This document shows positions 1 to 11,765 of a stretch of DNA of 64,000 bases, piece after piece. Source of the stretch: Clavelina lepadiformis (Eukaryota; Chordata; Ascidiacea; Aplousobranchia; Clavelinidae); the NCBI RefSeq assembly GCF_947623445.1, contig NC_135243.1, positions 17,120,479 to 17,184,478 of the forward strand. Direction: 5' to 3'. Below the pieces are notes generated by a model, which was not told the origin of the DNA, did no database searches, and saw only the letters and a program-made list of their open reading frames with translations. The position numbers and the translations under genes are program-made. Each line of letters starts with the position of its first letter. The stretch's first letter is position 1.

Positions 1-361
1 TGGCCGCCGCCCAGTCACATGATTTGCTGCTTGATGGTTATTGGACCGTGACAGTGGAGATATTTTGTGTCTATCCCGTGGAGGCCATTTCTTGCATTTT
101 TCAGCTTTTTGCTATCAAACTGGGAAATACCCTAAAACGATCGCTTTCATTAGTACTCACAACAAATGTAGTAACAGCAGCAGCAGCACAGTTGACTTGA
201 AGAAACTTTCACAAGATAAATCGGGGATTTATCCATTTTATCAAACCATTCCTGCTGTCACACAGGGCCGACAGTCAATTTCTCATTTTACCGGTGACGC
301 AGGTGTACAACATTTATCCCATAGACATTAGTCGATCATCGATCAATCCATCCGCCCATCG

Positions 362-415
362 TCTTTTTTTTTTTTTTTTTTTTTTCCTCCTCCTCCTCTT
401 CTTCTTCTTTTCTTC
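362..415. repeat. homopyrimidine tract in each unit (subtype 1 example)
   Basis: A 54-bp pure C/T tract on the plus strand (A/G on the U2 strand) starts with a run of 22 T and continues with CCT/CTT triplets. It lies directly downstream of each U2. Length of the T-run is the main variation between units. Confidence 0.95.
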
Positions 416-434
416 AGACTACTTTAATACAAAC
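414..434 (-). promoter_or_regulatory. candidate snRNA 3' box
   Basis: On the U2 strand GTTTGTATT-AAAGTAGTCTG begins about 25 nt after the U2 3' end. It resembles the metazoan snRNA 3' box (GTTT, a short gap, AAARNNAGA) that directs Integrator cleavage. The spacing is longer than the usual 9-19 nt because the hairpin at 442-457 lies between. Repeated after every copy. Confidence 0.45.
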
Positions 435-441
435 AAGAGTA

Positions 442-457
442 TCCCACCAGGGTGGGA
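442..457 (-). other. inverted repeat just after U2
   Basis: U2 nt 190-205 form a perfect hairpin, UCCCAC(C)...(G)GUGGGA, starting two bases after the mature 3' end. It is present after every copy, and may be part of the pre-U2 3' extension. Confidence 0.6.
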
Positions 458-459
458 GA

Positions 460-646
460 TGGGCCGAAGCAGCAGGTACTGCAATAGCTGCACAACCCTC
501 AAACGAGCAGGCGCAAGCGCCTAGCGTCGTTCACCGTTCAAAAATCCGTTTAATCGAAGAGCAGTTCAATGAACTGCGTCCCAGGGATTAAACTGAGAAG
601 AACAGATACTACACTTGATCTTAGCTCTTGAGAGCCGAGAAGCGAT
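460..646 (-). ncRNA. U2: U2 snRNA, copy 1 (reference copy)
   Basis: U2 snRNA pairs with the intron branch site in the spliceosome. The 5' end AUCGCUUCUCGG is diagnostic. Visible parts in U2 numbering: stem I GCUC/GAGC (12-23); branch-site recognition GUAGUA (35-40); stem IIa 49-54 with 63-68; the alternative stem IIc 54-61 with 92-99 (eight perfect pairs); stem IIb 70-76 with 80-86; Sm site AUUUUUG (102-108); stem III AGGCGC/GCGCCU (125-138); stem IV GCAGC/GCUGC (156-178) around UAUUGCAGUACCU; 3' end UUCGGCCCA at about 187. Human U2 is about 188 nt. The 3' end is placed by homology and could be off by a few nucleotides. Subtype 1 unit. Confidence 0.97.
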
Positions 647-668
647 ACCTCTACATCTTCCCGGACTC

Positions 669-676
669 TTTTTATT
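669..676 (-). promoter_or_regulatory. TATA-like element upstream of U2
   Basis: On the U2 strand the sequence AATAAAAA lies at -30 to -23 from the first base of U2. It recurs at the same distance before every U2 in the window. Most vertebrate U2 promoters lack a TATA box; plant and some invertebrate snRNA promoters have one. Position fits, but function is inferred. Confidence 0.4.
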
Positions 677-782
677 CTTCTCAAAATCCTCCTCGACCTC
701 CAAACGTTCCTATATCGCCCGCCACAAGACGCCAAACTGACGAACTCAACCAGCCAGCAGACAGACGACAATCTTCTGGCCG

Positions 783-797
783 CCGCCCAGTCACATG
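783..797 (-). promoter_or_regulatory. GC box next to CATGTG E-box, candidate distal element
   Basis: On the U2 strand CATGTG (-151 to -146) is followed by GGGCGG (-142 to -137). Vertebrate U2 enhancers carry Sp1 and octamer sites upstream, so a GC box here is plausible as a distal element. It is a short motif match only. It is present in every unit. Confidence 0.25.
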
Positions 798-1235
798 ATT
801 TGCTGCTTGATGGTTATTGGACCGTGACAGTGGAGATATTTTGTGTCTATCCCGTGGAGGCCATTTCTTGCATTTTTCAGCTTTTTGCTATCAAACTGGG
901 AAATACCCTAAAACGATCGCTTTCATTAGTACTCACAACAAATGTAGTAACAGCAGCAGCAGCACAGTTGACTTGAAGAAACTTTCACAAGATAAATCGG
1001 GGATTTATCCATTTTATCAAACCATTCCTGCTGTCACACAGGGCCGACAGTCAATTTCTCATTTTACCGGTGACGCAGGTGTACAACATTTATCCCATAG
1101 ACATTAGTCGATCATCGATCAATCCATCCGCCCATCGTCTTTTTTTTTTTTTTTTTTTTTTCCTCCTCCTCCTCTTCTTCTTCTTTTCTTCAGACTACTT
1201 TAATACAAACAAGAGTATCCCACCAGGGTGGGAGA

Positions 1236-1422
1236 TGGGCCGAAGCAGCAGGTACTGCAATAGCTGCACAACCCTCAAACGAGCAGGCGCAAGCGCCTAG
1301 CGTCGTTCACCGTTCAAAAATCCGTTTAATCGAAGAGCAGTTCAATGAACTGCGTCCCAGGGATTAAACTGAGAAGAACAGATACTACACTTGATCTTAG
1401 CTCTTGAGAGCCGAGAAGCGAT
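1236..1422 (-). ncRNA. U2: U2 snRNA, copy 2
   Basis: Intact, identical to copy 1 as far as read; subtype 1 unit. Confidence 0.96.
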
Positions 1423-2011
1423 ACCTCTACATCTTCCCGGACTCTTTTTATTCTTCTCAAAATCCTCCTCGACCTCCAAACGTTCCTATATCGCCCGCCA
1501 CAAGACGCCAAACTGACGAACTCAACCAGCCAGCAGACAGACGACAATCTTCTGGCCGCCGCCCAGTCACATGATTTGCTGCTTGATGGTTATTGGACCG
1601 TGACAGTGGAGATATTTTGTGTCTATCCCGTGGAGGCCATTTCTTGCATTTTTCAGCTTTTTGCTATCAAACTGGGAAATACCCTAAAACGATCGCTTTC
1701 ATTAGTACTCACAACAAATGTAGTAACAGCAGCAGCAGCACAGTTGACTTGAAGAAACTTTCACAAGATAAATCGGGGATTTATCCATTTTATCAAACCA
1801 TTCCTGCTGTCACACAGGGCCGACAGTCAATTTCTCATTTTACCGGTGACGCAGGTGTACAACATTTATCCCATAGACATTAGTCGATCATCGATCAATC
1901 CATCCGCCCATCGTCTTTTTTTTTTTTTTTTTTTTTTCCTCCTCCTCCTCTTCTTCTTCTTTTCTTCAGACTACTTTAATACAAACAAGAGTATCCCACC
2001 AGGGTGGGAGA

Positions 2012-2198
2012 TGGGCCGAAGCAGCAGGTACTGCAATAGCTGCACAACCCTCAAACGAGCAGGCGCAAGCGCCTAGCGTCGTTCACCGTTCAAAAATCCG
2101 TTTAATCGAAGAGCAGTTCAATGAACTGCGTCCCAGGGATTAAACTGAGAAGAACAGATACTACACTTGATCTTAGCTCTTGAGAGCCGAGAAGCGAT
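2012..2198 (-). ncRNA. U2: U2 snRNA, copy 3
   Basis: Intact; subtype 1 unit, 776 bp from copy 2. Confidence 0.96.
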
Positions 2199-2787
2199 AC
2201 CTCTACATCTTCCCGGACTCTTTTTATTCTTCTCAAAATCCTCCTCGACCTCCAAACGTTCCTATATCGCCCGCCACAAGACGCCAAACTGACGAACTCA
2301 ACCAGCCAGCAGACAGACGACAATCTTCTGGCCGCCGCCCAGTCACATGATTTGCTGCTTGATGGTTATTGGACCGTGACAGTGGAGATATTTTGTGTCT
2401 ATCCCGTGGAGGCCATTTCTTGCATTTTTCAGCTTTTTGCTATCAAACTGGGAAATACCCTAAAACGATCGCTTTCATTAGTACTCACAACAAATGTAGT
2501 AACAGCAGCAGCAGCACAGTTGACTTGAAGAAACTTTCACAAGATAAATCGGGGATTTATCCATTTTATCAAACCATTCCTGCTGTCACACAGGGCCGAC
2601 AGTCAATTTCTCATTTTACCGGTGACGCAGGTGTACAACATTTATCCCATAGACATTAGTCGATCATCGATCAATCCATCCGCCCATCGTCTTTTTTTTT
2701 TTTTTTTTTTTTTCCTCCTCCTCCTCTTCTTCTTCTTTTCTTCAGACTACTTTAATACAAACAAGAGTATCCCACCAGGGTGGGAGA

Positions 2788-2974
2788 TGGGCCGAAGCAG
2801 CAGGTACTGCAATAGCTGCACAACCCTCAAACGAGCAGGCGCAAGCGCCTAGCGTCGTTCACCGTTCAAAAATCCGTTTAATCGAAGAGCAGTTCAATGA
2901 ACTGCGTCCCAGGGATTAAACTGAGAAGAACAGATACTACACTTGATCTTAGCTCTTGAGAGCCGAGAAGCGAT
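2788..2974 (-). ncRNA. U2: U2 snRNA, copy 4
   Basis: Intact; subtype 1 unit. Confidence 0.96.
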
Positions 2975-3563
2975 ACCTCTACATCTTCCCGGACTCTTTT
3001 TATTCTTCTCAAAATCCTCCTCGACCTCCAAACGTTCCTATATCGCCCGCCACAAGACGCCAAACTGACGAACTCAACCAGCCAGCAGACAGACGACAAT
3101 CTTCTGGCCGCCGCCCAGTCACATGATTTGCTGCTTGATGGTTATTGGACCGTGACAGTGGAGATATTTTGTGTCTATCCCGTGGAGGCCATTTCTTGCA
3201 TTTTTCAGCTTTTTGCTATCAAACTGGGAAATACCCTAAAACGATCGCTTTCATTAGTACTCACAACAAATGTAGTAACAGCAGCAGCAGCACAGTTGAC
3301 TTGAAGAAACTTTCACAAGATAAATCGGGGATTTATCCATTTTATCAAACCATTCCTGCTGTCACACAGGGCCGACAGTCAATTTCTCATTTTACCGGTG
3401 ACGCAGGTGTACAACATTTATCCCATAGACATTAGTCGATCATCGATCAATCCATCCGCCCATCGTCTTTTTTTTTTTTTTTTTTTTTTCCTCCTCCTCC
3501 TCTTCTTCTTCTTTTCTTCAGACTACTTTAATACAAACAAGAGTATCCCACCAGGGTGGGAGA

Positions 3564-3750
3564 TGGGCCGAAGCAGCAGGTACTGCAATAGCTGCACAAC
3601 CCTCAAACGAGCAGGCGCAAGCGCCTAGCGTCGTTCACCGTTCAAAAATCCGTTTAATCGAAGAGCAGTTCAATGAACTGCGTCCCAGGGATTAAACTGA
3701 GAAGAACAGATACTACACTTGATCTTAGCTCTTGAGAGCCGAGAAGCGAT
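3564..3750 (-). ncRNA. U2: U2 snRNA, copy 5
   Basis: Intact; subtype 1 unit. Confidence 0.96.
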
Positions 3751-4338
3751 ACCTCTACATCTTCCCGGACTCTTTTTATTCTTCTCAAAATCCTCCTCGA
3801 CCTCCAAACGTTCCTATATCGCCCGCCACAAGACGCCAAACTGACGAACTCAACCAGCCAGCAGACAGACGACAATCTTCTGGCCGCCGCCCAGTCACAT
3901 GATTTGCTGCTTGATGGTTATTGGACCGTGACAGTGGAGATATTTTGTGTCTATCCCGTGGAGGCCATTTCTTGCATTTTTCAGCTTTTTGCTATCAAAC
4001 TGGGAAATACCCTAAAACGATCGCTTTCATTAGTACTCACAACAAATGTAGTAACAGCAGCAGCAGCACAGTTGACTTGAAGAAACTTTCACAAGATAAA
4101 TCGGGGATTTATCCATTTTATCAAACCATTCCTGCTGTCACACAGGGCCGACAGTCAATTTCTCATTTTACCGGTGACGCAGGTGTACAACATTTATCCC
4201 ATAGACATTAGTCGATCATCGATCAATCCATCCGCCCATCGTCTTTTTTTTTTTTTTTTTTTTTCCTCCTCCTCCTCTTCTTCTTCTTTTCTTCAGACTA
4301 CTTTAATACAAACAAGAGTATCCCACCAGGGTGGGAGA

Positions 4339-4525
4339 TGGGCCGAAGCAGCAGGTACTGCAATAGCTGCACAACCCTCAAACGAGCAGGCGCAAGCGCC
4401 TAGCGTCGTTCACCGTTCAAAAATCCGTTTAATCGAAGAGCAGTTCAATGAACTGCGTCCCAGGGATTAAACTGAGAAGAACAGATACTACACTTGATCT
4501 TAGCTCTTGAGAGCCGAGAAGCGAT
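4339..4525 (-). ncRNA. U2: U2 snRNA, copy 6
   Basis: Intact; its downstream T-run is one base shorter, so this copy lies 775 bp from copy 5. Confidence 0.96.
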
Positions 4526-5114
4526 ACCTCTACATCTTCCCGGACTCTTTTTATTCTTCTCAAAATCCTCCTCGACCTCCAAACGTTCCTATATCGCCCG
4601 CCACAAGACGCCAAACTGACGAACTCAACCAGCCAGCAGACAGACGACAATCTTCTGGCCGCCGCCCAGTCACATGATTTGCTGCTTGATGGTTATTGGA
4701 CCGTGACAGTGGAGATATTTTGTGTCTATCCCGTGGAGGCCATTTCTTGCATTTTTCAGCTTTTTGCTATCAAACTGGGAAATACCCTAAAACGATCGCT
4801 TTCATTAGTACTCACAACAAATGTAGTAACAGCAGCAGCAGCACAGTTGACTTGAAGAAACTTTCACAAGATAAATCGGGGATTTATCCATTTTATCAAA
4901 CCATTCCTGCTGTCACACAGGGCCGACAGTCAATTTCTCATTTTACCGGTGACGCAGGTGTACAACATTTATCCCATAGACATTAGTCGATCATCGATCA
5001 ATCCATCCGCCCATCGTCTTTTTTTTTTTTTTTTTTTTTTCCTCCTCCTCCTCTTCTTCTTCTTTTCTTCAGACTACTTTAATACAAACAAGAGTATCCC
5101 ACCAGGGTGGGAGA

Positions 5115-5301
5115 TGGGCCGAAGCAGCAGGTACTGCAATAGCTGCACAACCCTCAAACGAGCAGGCGCAAGCGCCTAGCGTCGTTCACCGTTCAAAAAT
5201 CCGTTTAATCGAAGAGCAGTTCAATGAACTGCGTCCCAGGGATTAAACTGAGAAGAACAGATACTACACTTGATCTTAGCTCTTGAGAGCCGAGAAGCGA
5301 T
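5115..5301 (-). ncRNA. U2: U2 snRNA, copy 7
   Basis: Intact; subtype 1 unit. Confidence 0.96.
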
Positions 5302-5890
5302 ACCTCTACATCTTCCCGGACTCTTTTTATTCTTCTCAAAATCCTCCTCGACCTCCAAACGTTCCTATATCGCCCGCCACAAGACGCCAAACTGACGAAC
5401 TCAACCAGCCAGCAGACAGACGACAATCTTCTGGCCGCCGCCCAGTCACATGATTTGCTGCTTGATGGTTATTGGACCGTGACAGTGGAGATATTTTGTG
5501 TCTATCCCGTGGAGGCCATTTCTTGCATTTTTCAGCTTTTTGCTATCAAACTGGGAAATACCCTAAAACGATCGCTTTCATTAGTACTCACAACAAATGT
5601 AGTAACAGCAGCAGCAGCACAGTTGACTTGAAGAAACTTTCACAAGATAAATCGGGGATTTATCCATTTTATCAAACCATTCCTGCTGTCACACAGGGCC
5701 GACAGTCAATTTCTCATTTTACCGGTGACGCAGGTGTACAACATTTATCCCATAGACATTAGTCGATCATCGATCAATCCATCCGCCCATCGTCTTTTTT
5801 TTTTTTTTTTTTTTTTCCTCCTCCTCCTCTTCTTCTTCTTTTCTTCAGACTACTTTAATACAAACAAGAGTATCCCACCAGGGTGGGAGA

Positions 5891-6077
5891 TGGGCCGAAG
5901 CAGCAGGTACTGCAATAGCTGCACAACCCTCAAACGAGCAGGCGCAAGCGCCTAGCGTCGTTCACCGTTCAAAAATCCGTTTAATCGAAGAGCAGTTCAA
6001 TGAACTGCGTCCCAGGGATTAAACTGAGAAGAACAGATACTACACTTGATCTTAGCTCTTGAGAGCCGAGAAGCGAT
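5891..6077 (-). ncRNA. U2: U2 snRNA, copy 8
   Basis: Intact; subtype 1 unit. Confidence 0.96.
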
Positions 6078-6666
6078 ACCTCTACATCTTCCCGGACTCT
6101 TTTTATTCTTCTCAAAATCCTCCTCGACCTCCAAACGTTCCTATATCGCCCGCCACAAGACGCCAAACTGACGAACTCAACCAGCCAGCAGACAGACGAC
6201 AATCTTCTGGCCGCCGCCCAGTCACATGATTTGCTGCTTGATGGTTATTGGACCGTGACAGTGGAGATATTTTGTGTCTATCCCGTGGAGGCCATTTCTT
6301 GCATTTTTCAGCTTTTTGCTATCAAACTGGGAAATACCCTAAAACGATCGCTTTCATTAGTACTCACAACAAATGTAGTAACAGCAGCAGCAGCACAGTT
6401 GACTTGAAGAAACTTTCACAAGATAAATCGGGGATTTATCCATTTTATCAAACCATTCCTGCTGTCACACAGGGCCGACAGTCAATTTCTCATTTTACCG
6501 GTGACGCAGGTGTACAACATTTATCCCATAGACATTAGTCGATCATCGATCAATCCATCCGCCCATCGTCTTTTTTTTTTTTTTTTTTTTTTCCTCCTCC
6601 TCCTCTTCTTCTTCTTTTCTTCAGACTACTTTAATACAAACAAGAGTATCCCACCAGGGTGGGAGA

Positions 6667-6853
6667 TGGGCCGAAGCAGCAGGTACTGCAATAGCTGCAC
6701 AACCCTCAAACGAGCAGGCGCAAGCGCCTAGCGTCGTTCACCGTTCAAAAATCCGTTTAATCGAAGAGCAGTTCAATGAACTGCGTCCCAGGGATTAAAC
6801 TGAGAAGAACAGATACTACACTTGATCTTAGCTCTTGAGAGCCGAGAAGCGAT
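6667..6853 (-). ncRNA. U2: U2 snRNA, copy 9
   Basis: Intact; subtype 1 unit. Confidence 0.96.
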
Positions 6854-7443
6854 ACCTCTACATCTTCCCGGACTCTTTTTATTCTTCTCAAAATCCTCCT
6901 CGACCTCCAAACGTTCCTATATCGCCCGCCACAAGACGCCAAACTGACGAACTCAACCAGCCAGCAGACAGACGACAATCTTCTGGCCGCCGCCCAGTCA
7001 CATGATTTGCTGCTTGATGGTTATTGGACCGTGACAGTGGAGATATTTTGTGTCTATCCCGTGGAGGCCATTTCTTGCATTTTTCAGCTTTTTGCTATCA
7101 AACTGGGAAATACCCTAAAACGATCGCTTTCATTAGTACTCACAACAAATGTAGTAACAGCAGCAGCAGCACAGTTGACTTGAAGAAACTTTCACAAGAT
7201 AAATCGGGGATTTATCCATTTTATCAAACCATTCCTGCTGTCACACAGGGCCGACAGTCAATTTCTCATTTTACCGGTGACGCAGGTGTACAACATTTAT
7301 CCCATAGACATTAGTCGATCATCGATCAATCCATCCGCCCATCGTCTTTTTTTTTTTTTTTTTTTTTTTCCTCCTCCTCCTCTTCTTCTTCTTTTCTTCA
7401 GACTACTTTAATACAAACAAGAGTATCCCACCAGGGTGGGAGA

Positions 7444-7630
7444 TGGGCCGAAGCAGCAGGTACTGCAATAGCTGCACAACCCTCAAACGAGCAGGCGCAA
7501 GCGCCTAGCGTCGTTCACCGTTCAAAAATCCGTTTAATCGAAGAGCAGTTCAATGAACTGCGTCCCAGGGATTAAACTGAGAAGAACAGATACTACACTT
7601 GATCTTAGCTCTTGAGAGCCGAGAAGCGAT
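7444..7630 (-). ncRNA. U2: U2 snRNA, copy 10
   Basis: Intact; its downstream T-run is one base longer, so this copy lies 777 bp from copy 9. Confidence 0.96.
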
Positions 7631-8219
7631 ACCTCTACATCTTCCCGGACTCTTTTTATTCTTCTCAAAATCCTCCTCGACCTCCAAACGTTCCTATATC
7701 GCCCGCCACAAGACGCCAAACTGACGAACTCAACCAGCCAGCAGACAGACGACAATCTTCTGGCCGCCGCCCAGTCACATGATTTGCTGCTTGATGGTTA
7801 TTGGACCGTGACAGTGGAGATATTTTGTGTCTATCCCGTGGAGGCCATTTCTTGCATTTTTCAGCTTTTTGCTATCAAACTGGGAAATACCCTAAAACGA
7901 TCGCTTTCATTAGTACTCACAACAAATGTAGTAACAGCAGCAGCAGCACAGTTGACTTGAAGAAACTTTCACAAGATAAATCGGGGATTTATCCATTTTA
8001 TCAAACCATTCCTGCTGTCACACAGGGCCGACAGTCAATTTCTCATTTTACCGGTGACGCAGGTGTACAACATTTATCCCATAGACATTAGTCGATCATC
8101 GATCAATCCATCCGCCCATCGTCTTTTTTTTTTTTTTTTTTTTTTCCTCCTCCTCCTCTTCTTCTTCTTTTCTTCAGACTACTTTAATACAAACAAGAGT
8201 ATCCCACCAGGGTGGGAGA

Positions 8220-8406
8220 TGGGCCGAAGCAGCAGGTACTGCAATAGCTGCACAACCCTCAAACGAGCAGGCGCAAGCGCCTAGCGTCGTTCACCGTTCA
8301 AAAATCCGTTTAATCGAAGAGCAGTTCAATGAACTGCGTCCCAGGGATTAAACTGAGAAGAACAGATACTACACTTGATCTTAGCTCTTGAGAGCCGAGA
8401 AGCGAT
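8220..8406 (-). ncRNA. U2: U2 snRNA, copy 11
   Basis: Intact; subtype 1 unit. Confidence 0.96.
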
Positions 8407-8995
8407 ACCTCTACATCTTCCCGGACTCTTTTTATTCTTCTCAAAATCCTCCTCGACCTCCAAACGTTCCTATATCGCCCGCCACAAGACGCCAAACTGA
8501 CGAACTCAACCAGCCAGCAGACAGACGACAATCTTCTGGCCGCCGCCCAGTCACATGATTTGCTGCTTGATGGTTATTGGACCGTGACAGTGGAGATATT
8601 TTGTGTCTATCCCGTGGAGGCCATTTCTTGCATTTTTCAGCTTTTTGCTATCAAACTGGGAAATACCCTAAAACGATCGCTTTCATTAGTACTCACAACA
8701 AATGTAGTAACAGCAGCAGCAGCACAGTTGACTTGAAGAAACTTTCACAAGATAAATCGGGGATTTATCCATTTTATCAAACCATTCCTGCTGTCACACA
8801 GGGCCGACAGTCAATTTCTCATTTTACCGGTGACGCAGGTGTACAACATTTATCCCATAGACATTAGTCGATCATCGATCAATCCATCCGCCCATCGTCT
8901 TTTTTTTTTTTTTTTTTTTTTCCTCCTCCTCCTCTTCTTCTTCTTTTCTTCAGACTACTTTAATACAAACAAGAGTATCCCACCAGGGTGGGAGA

Positions 8996-9182
8996 TGGGC
9001 CGAAGCAGCAGGTACTGCAATAGCTGCACAACCCTCAAACGAGCAGGCGCAAGCGCCTAGCGTCGTTCACCGTTCAAAAATCCGTTTAATCGAAGAGCAG
9101 TTCAATGAACTGCGTCCCAGGGATTAAACTGAGAAGAACAGATACTACACTTGATCTTAGCTCTTGAGAGCCGAGAAGCGAT
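8996..9182 (-). ncRNA. U2: U2 snRNA, copy 12
   Basis: Intact; subtype 1 unit. Confidence 0.96.
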
Positions 9183-9772
9183 ACCTCTACATCTTCCCGG
9201 ACTCTTTTTATTCTTCTCAAAATCCTCCTCGACCTCCAAACGTTCCTATATCGCCCGCCACAAGACGCCAAACTGACGAACTCAACCAGCCAGCAGACAG
9301 ACGACAATCTTCTGGCCGCCGCCCAGTCACATGATTTGCTGCTTGATGGTTATTGGACCGTGACAGTGGAGATATTTTGTGTCTATCCCGTGGAGGCCAT
9401 TTCTTGCATTTTTCAGCTTTTTGCTATCAAACTGGGAAATACCCTAAAACGATCGCTTTCATTAGTACTCACAACAAATGTAGTAACAGCAGCAGCAGCA
9501 CAGTTGACTTGAAGAAAACTTTCACAAGATAAATCGGGGATTTATCCATTTTATCAAACCATTCCTGCTGTCACACAGGGCCGACAGTCAATTTCTCATT
9601 TTACCGGTGACGCAGGTGTACAACATTTATCCCATAGACATTAGTCGATCATCGATCAATCCATCCGCCCATCGTCTTTTTTTTTTTTTTTTTTTTTTCC
9701 TCCTCCTCCTCTTCTTCTTCTTTTCTTCAGACTACTTTAATACAAACAAGAGTATCCCACCAGGGTGGGAGA

Positions 9773-9959
9773 TGGGCCGAAGCAGCAGGTACTGCAATAG
9801 CTGCACAACCCTCAAACGAGCAGGCGCAAGCGCCTAGCGTCGTTCACCGTTCAAAAATCCGTTTAATCGAAGAGCAGTTCAATGAACTGCGTCCCAGGGA
9901 TTAAACTGAGAAGAACAGATACTACACTTGATCTTAGCTCTTGAGAGCCGAGAAGCGAT
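9773..9959 (-). ncRNA. U2: U2 snRNA, copy 13
   Basis: Intact; the spacer between it and copy 12 has one extra A near 9517. Confidence 0.96.
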
Positions 9960-10548
9960 ACCTCTACATCTTCCCGGACTCTTTTTATTCTTCTCAAAAT
10001 CCTCCTCGACCTCCAAACGTTCCTATATCGCCCGCCACAAGACGCCAAACTGACGAACTCAACCAGCCAGCAGACAGACGACAATCTTCTGGCCGCCGCC
10101 CAGTCACATGATTTGCTGCTTGATGGTTATTGGACCGTGACAGTGGAGATATTTTGTGTCTATCCCGTGGAGGCCATTTCTTGCATTTTTCAGCTTTTTG
10201 CTATCAAACTGGGAAATACCCTAAAACGATCGCTTTCATTAGTACTCACAACAAATGTAGTAACAGCAGCAGCAGCACAGTTGACTTGAAGAAACTTTCA
10301 CAAGATAAATCGGGGATTTATCCATTTTATCAAACCATTCCTGCTGTCACACAGGGCCGACAGTCAATTTCTCATTTTACCGGTGACGCAGGTGTACAAC
10401 ATTTATCCCATAGACATTAGTCGATCATCGATCAATCCATCCGCCCATCGTCTTTTTTTTTTTTTTTTTTTTTTCCTCCTCCTCCTCTTCTTCTTCTTTT
10501 CTTCAGACTACTTTAATACAAACAAGAGTATCCCACCAGGGTGGGAGA

Positions 10549-10735
10549 TGGGCCGAAGCAGCAGGTACTGCAATAGCTGCACAACCCTCAAACGAGCAGG
10601 CGCAAGCGCCTAGCGTCGTTCACCGTTCAAAAATCCGTTTAATCGAAGAGCAGTTCAATGAACTGCGTCCCAGGGATTAAACTGAGAAGAACAGATACTA
10701 CACTTGATCTTAGCTCTTGAGAGCCGAGAAGCGAT
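10549..10735 (-). ncRNA. U2: U2 snRNA, copy 14
   Basis: Intact; subtype 1 unit. Confidence 0.96.
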
Positions 10736-11324
10736 ACCTCTACATCTTCCCGGACTCTTTTTATTCTTCTCAAAATCCTCCTCGACCTCCAAACGTTCCT
10801 ATATCGCCCGCCACAAGACGCCAAACTGACGAACTCAACCAGCCAGCAGACAGACGACAATCTTCTGGCCGCCGCCCAGTCACATGATTTGCTGCTTGAT
10901 GGTTATTGGACCGTGACAGTGGAGATATTTTGTGTCTATCCCGTGGAGGCCATTTCTTGCATTTTTCAGCTTTTTGCTATCAAACTGGGAAATACCCTAA
11001 AACGATCGCTTTCATTAGTACTCACAACAAATGTAGTAACAGCAGCAGCAGCACAGTTGACTTGAAGAAACTTTCACAAGATAAATCGGGGATTTATCCA
11101 TTTTATCAAACCATTCCTGCTGTCACACAGGGCCGACAGTCAATTTCTCATTTTACCGGTGACGCAGGTGTACAACATTTATCCCATAGACATTAGTCGA
11201 TCATCGATCAATCCATCCGCCCATCGTCTTTTTTTTTTTTTTTTTTTTTTCCTCCTCCTCCTCTTCTTCTTCTTTTCTTCAGACTACTTTAATACAAACA
11301 AGAGTATCCCACCAGGGTGGGAGA

Positions 11325-11511
11325 TGGGCCGAAGCAGCAGGTACTGCAATAGCTGCACAACCCTCAAACGAGCAGGCGCAAGCGCCTAGCGTCGTTCACC
11401 GTTCAAAAATCCGTTTAATCGAAGAGCAGTTCAATGAACTGCGTCCCAGGGATTAAACTGAGAAGAACAGATACTACACTTGATCTTAGCTCTTGAGAGC
11501 CGAGAAGCGAT
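11325..11511 (-). ncRNA. U2: U2 snRNA, copy 15
   Basis: Intact gene, but its upstream region is known only to -54 because the gap begins at 11566. Last subtype 1 copy (G at -8). Confidence 0.96.
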
Positions 11512-11565
11512 ACCTCTACATCTTCCCGGACTCTTTTTATTCTTCTCAAAATCCTCCTCGACCTC

Positions 11566-11765
11566 NNNNNNNNNNNNNNNNNNNNNNNNNNNNNNNNNNN
11601 NNNNNNNNNNNNNNNNNNNNNNNNNNNNNNNNNNNNNNNNNNNNNNNNNNNNNNNNNNNNNNNNNNNNNNNNNNNNNNNNNNNNNNNNNNNNNNNNNNNN
11701 NNNNNNNNNNNNNNNNNNNNNNNNNNNNNNNNNNNNNNNNNNNNNNNNNNNNNNNNNNNNNNNNN
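11566..11765. other. assembly gap (200 N)
   Basis: There are exactly 200 N. The last 29 bases before the gap (11537-11565) are the same as the first 29 after it (11766-11794), so the true distance is either a 29-bp overlap or a whole number of units less 29 bp. The spacer subtype switches from 776 to 786 bp across this gap. Confidence 0.99.

Larger units (their letters stand above)
647..1235. other. representative U2 intergenic spacer (subtype 1)
   Basis: This stretch of 589 bp lies between two U2 genes. From the right-hand gene of copy 1 outward it holds the U2 promoter region, then about 300 bp with no recognised element apart from a (CAG)4 run near 952-963, then the pyrimidine tract and 3' flank of copy 2. 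I searched by eye for U1, U4, U5, U6, 5S, tRNA and spliced-leader signatures and saw none. Short open frames occur in it but look like chance. Every other spacer in the window repeats this content. Confidence 0.85.
1..11565 (-). repeat. U2 snRNA tandem array, 776-bp subtype 1 units
   Basis: Fifteen head-to-tail units each hold one 187-nt U2 gene and about 589 bp of spacer. The period is 776 bp, with single-base deviations of 775 or 777 caused by homopolymer length (shorter T-run in the unit ending near 4264, longer near 7369, one extra A near 9517). Compared with subtype 2 to the right, the spacer has ACCGGTGAC instead of ACCCGTGAC, a shorter ATCGATC-rich segment, a CTCCTCCTC-type instead of CCCCTCCTTC-type pyrimidine tract, and G instead of T at U2 position -8. 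The U2 coding part is the same in both subtypes. Near-perfect identity between units shows strong homogenisation. Confidence 0.97.

Noticed and set aside
41-331. 96-residue and 64- to 98-residue open frames on the opposite strand of every unit
   Set aside because: The longest begins with TTG, and the others run through the T/C homopolymer tract into antisense U2. One-base tract changes shift the frame without any sign of constraint.
550-771. 73-residue open frame on the U2 strand repeated in every unit (MSSVCWLVEF...)
   Set aside because: It covers the U2 promoter and the first half of the U2 RNA. It repeats only because the unit repeats, and it has no family resemblance.
647-1235. A second small RNA gene in the U2 spacer (U1, U4, U5, U6, 5S or spliced leader)
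   Set aside because: None of the diagnostic sequences of these RNAs was found on either strand.
1-11565. CRISPR array or plain satellite DNA
   Set aside because: The repeat unit is far too long for CRISPR and contains a complete U2 snRNA gene with conserved structure.
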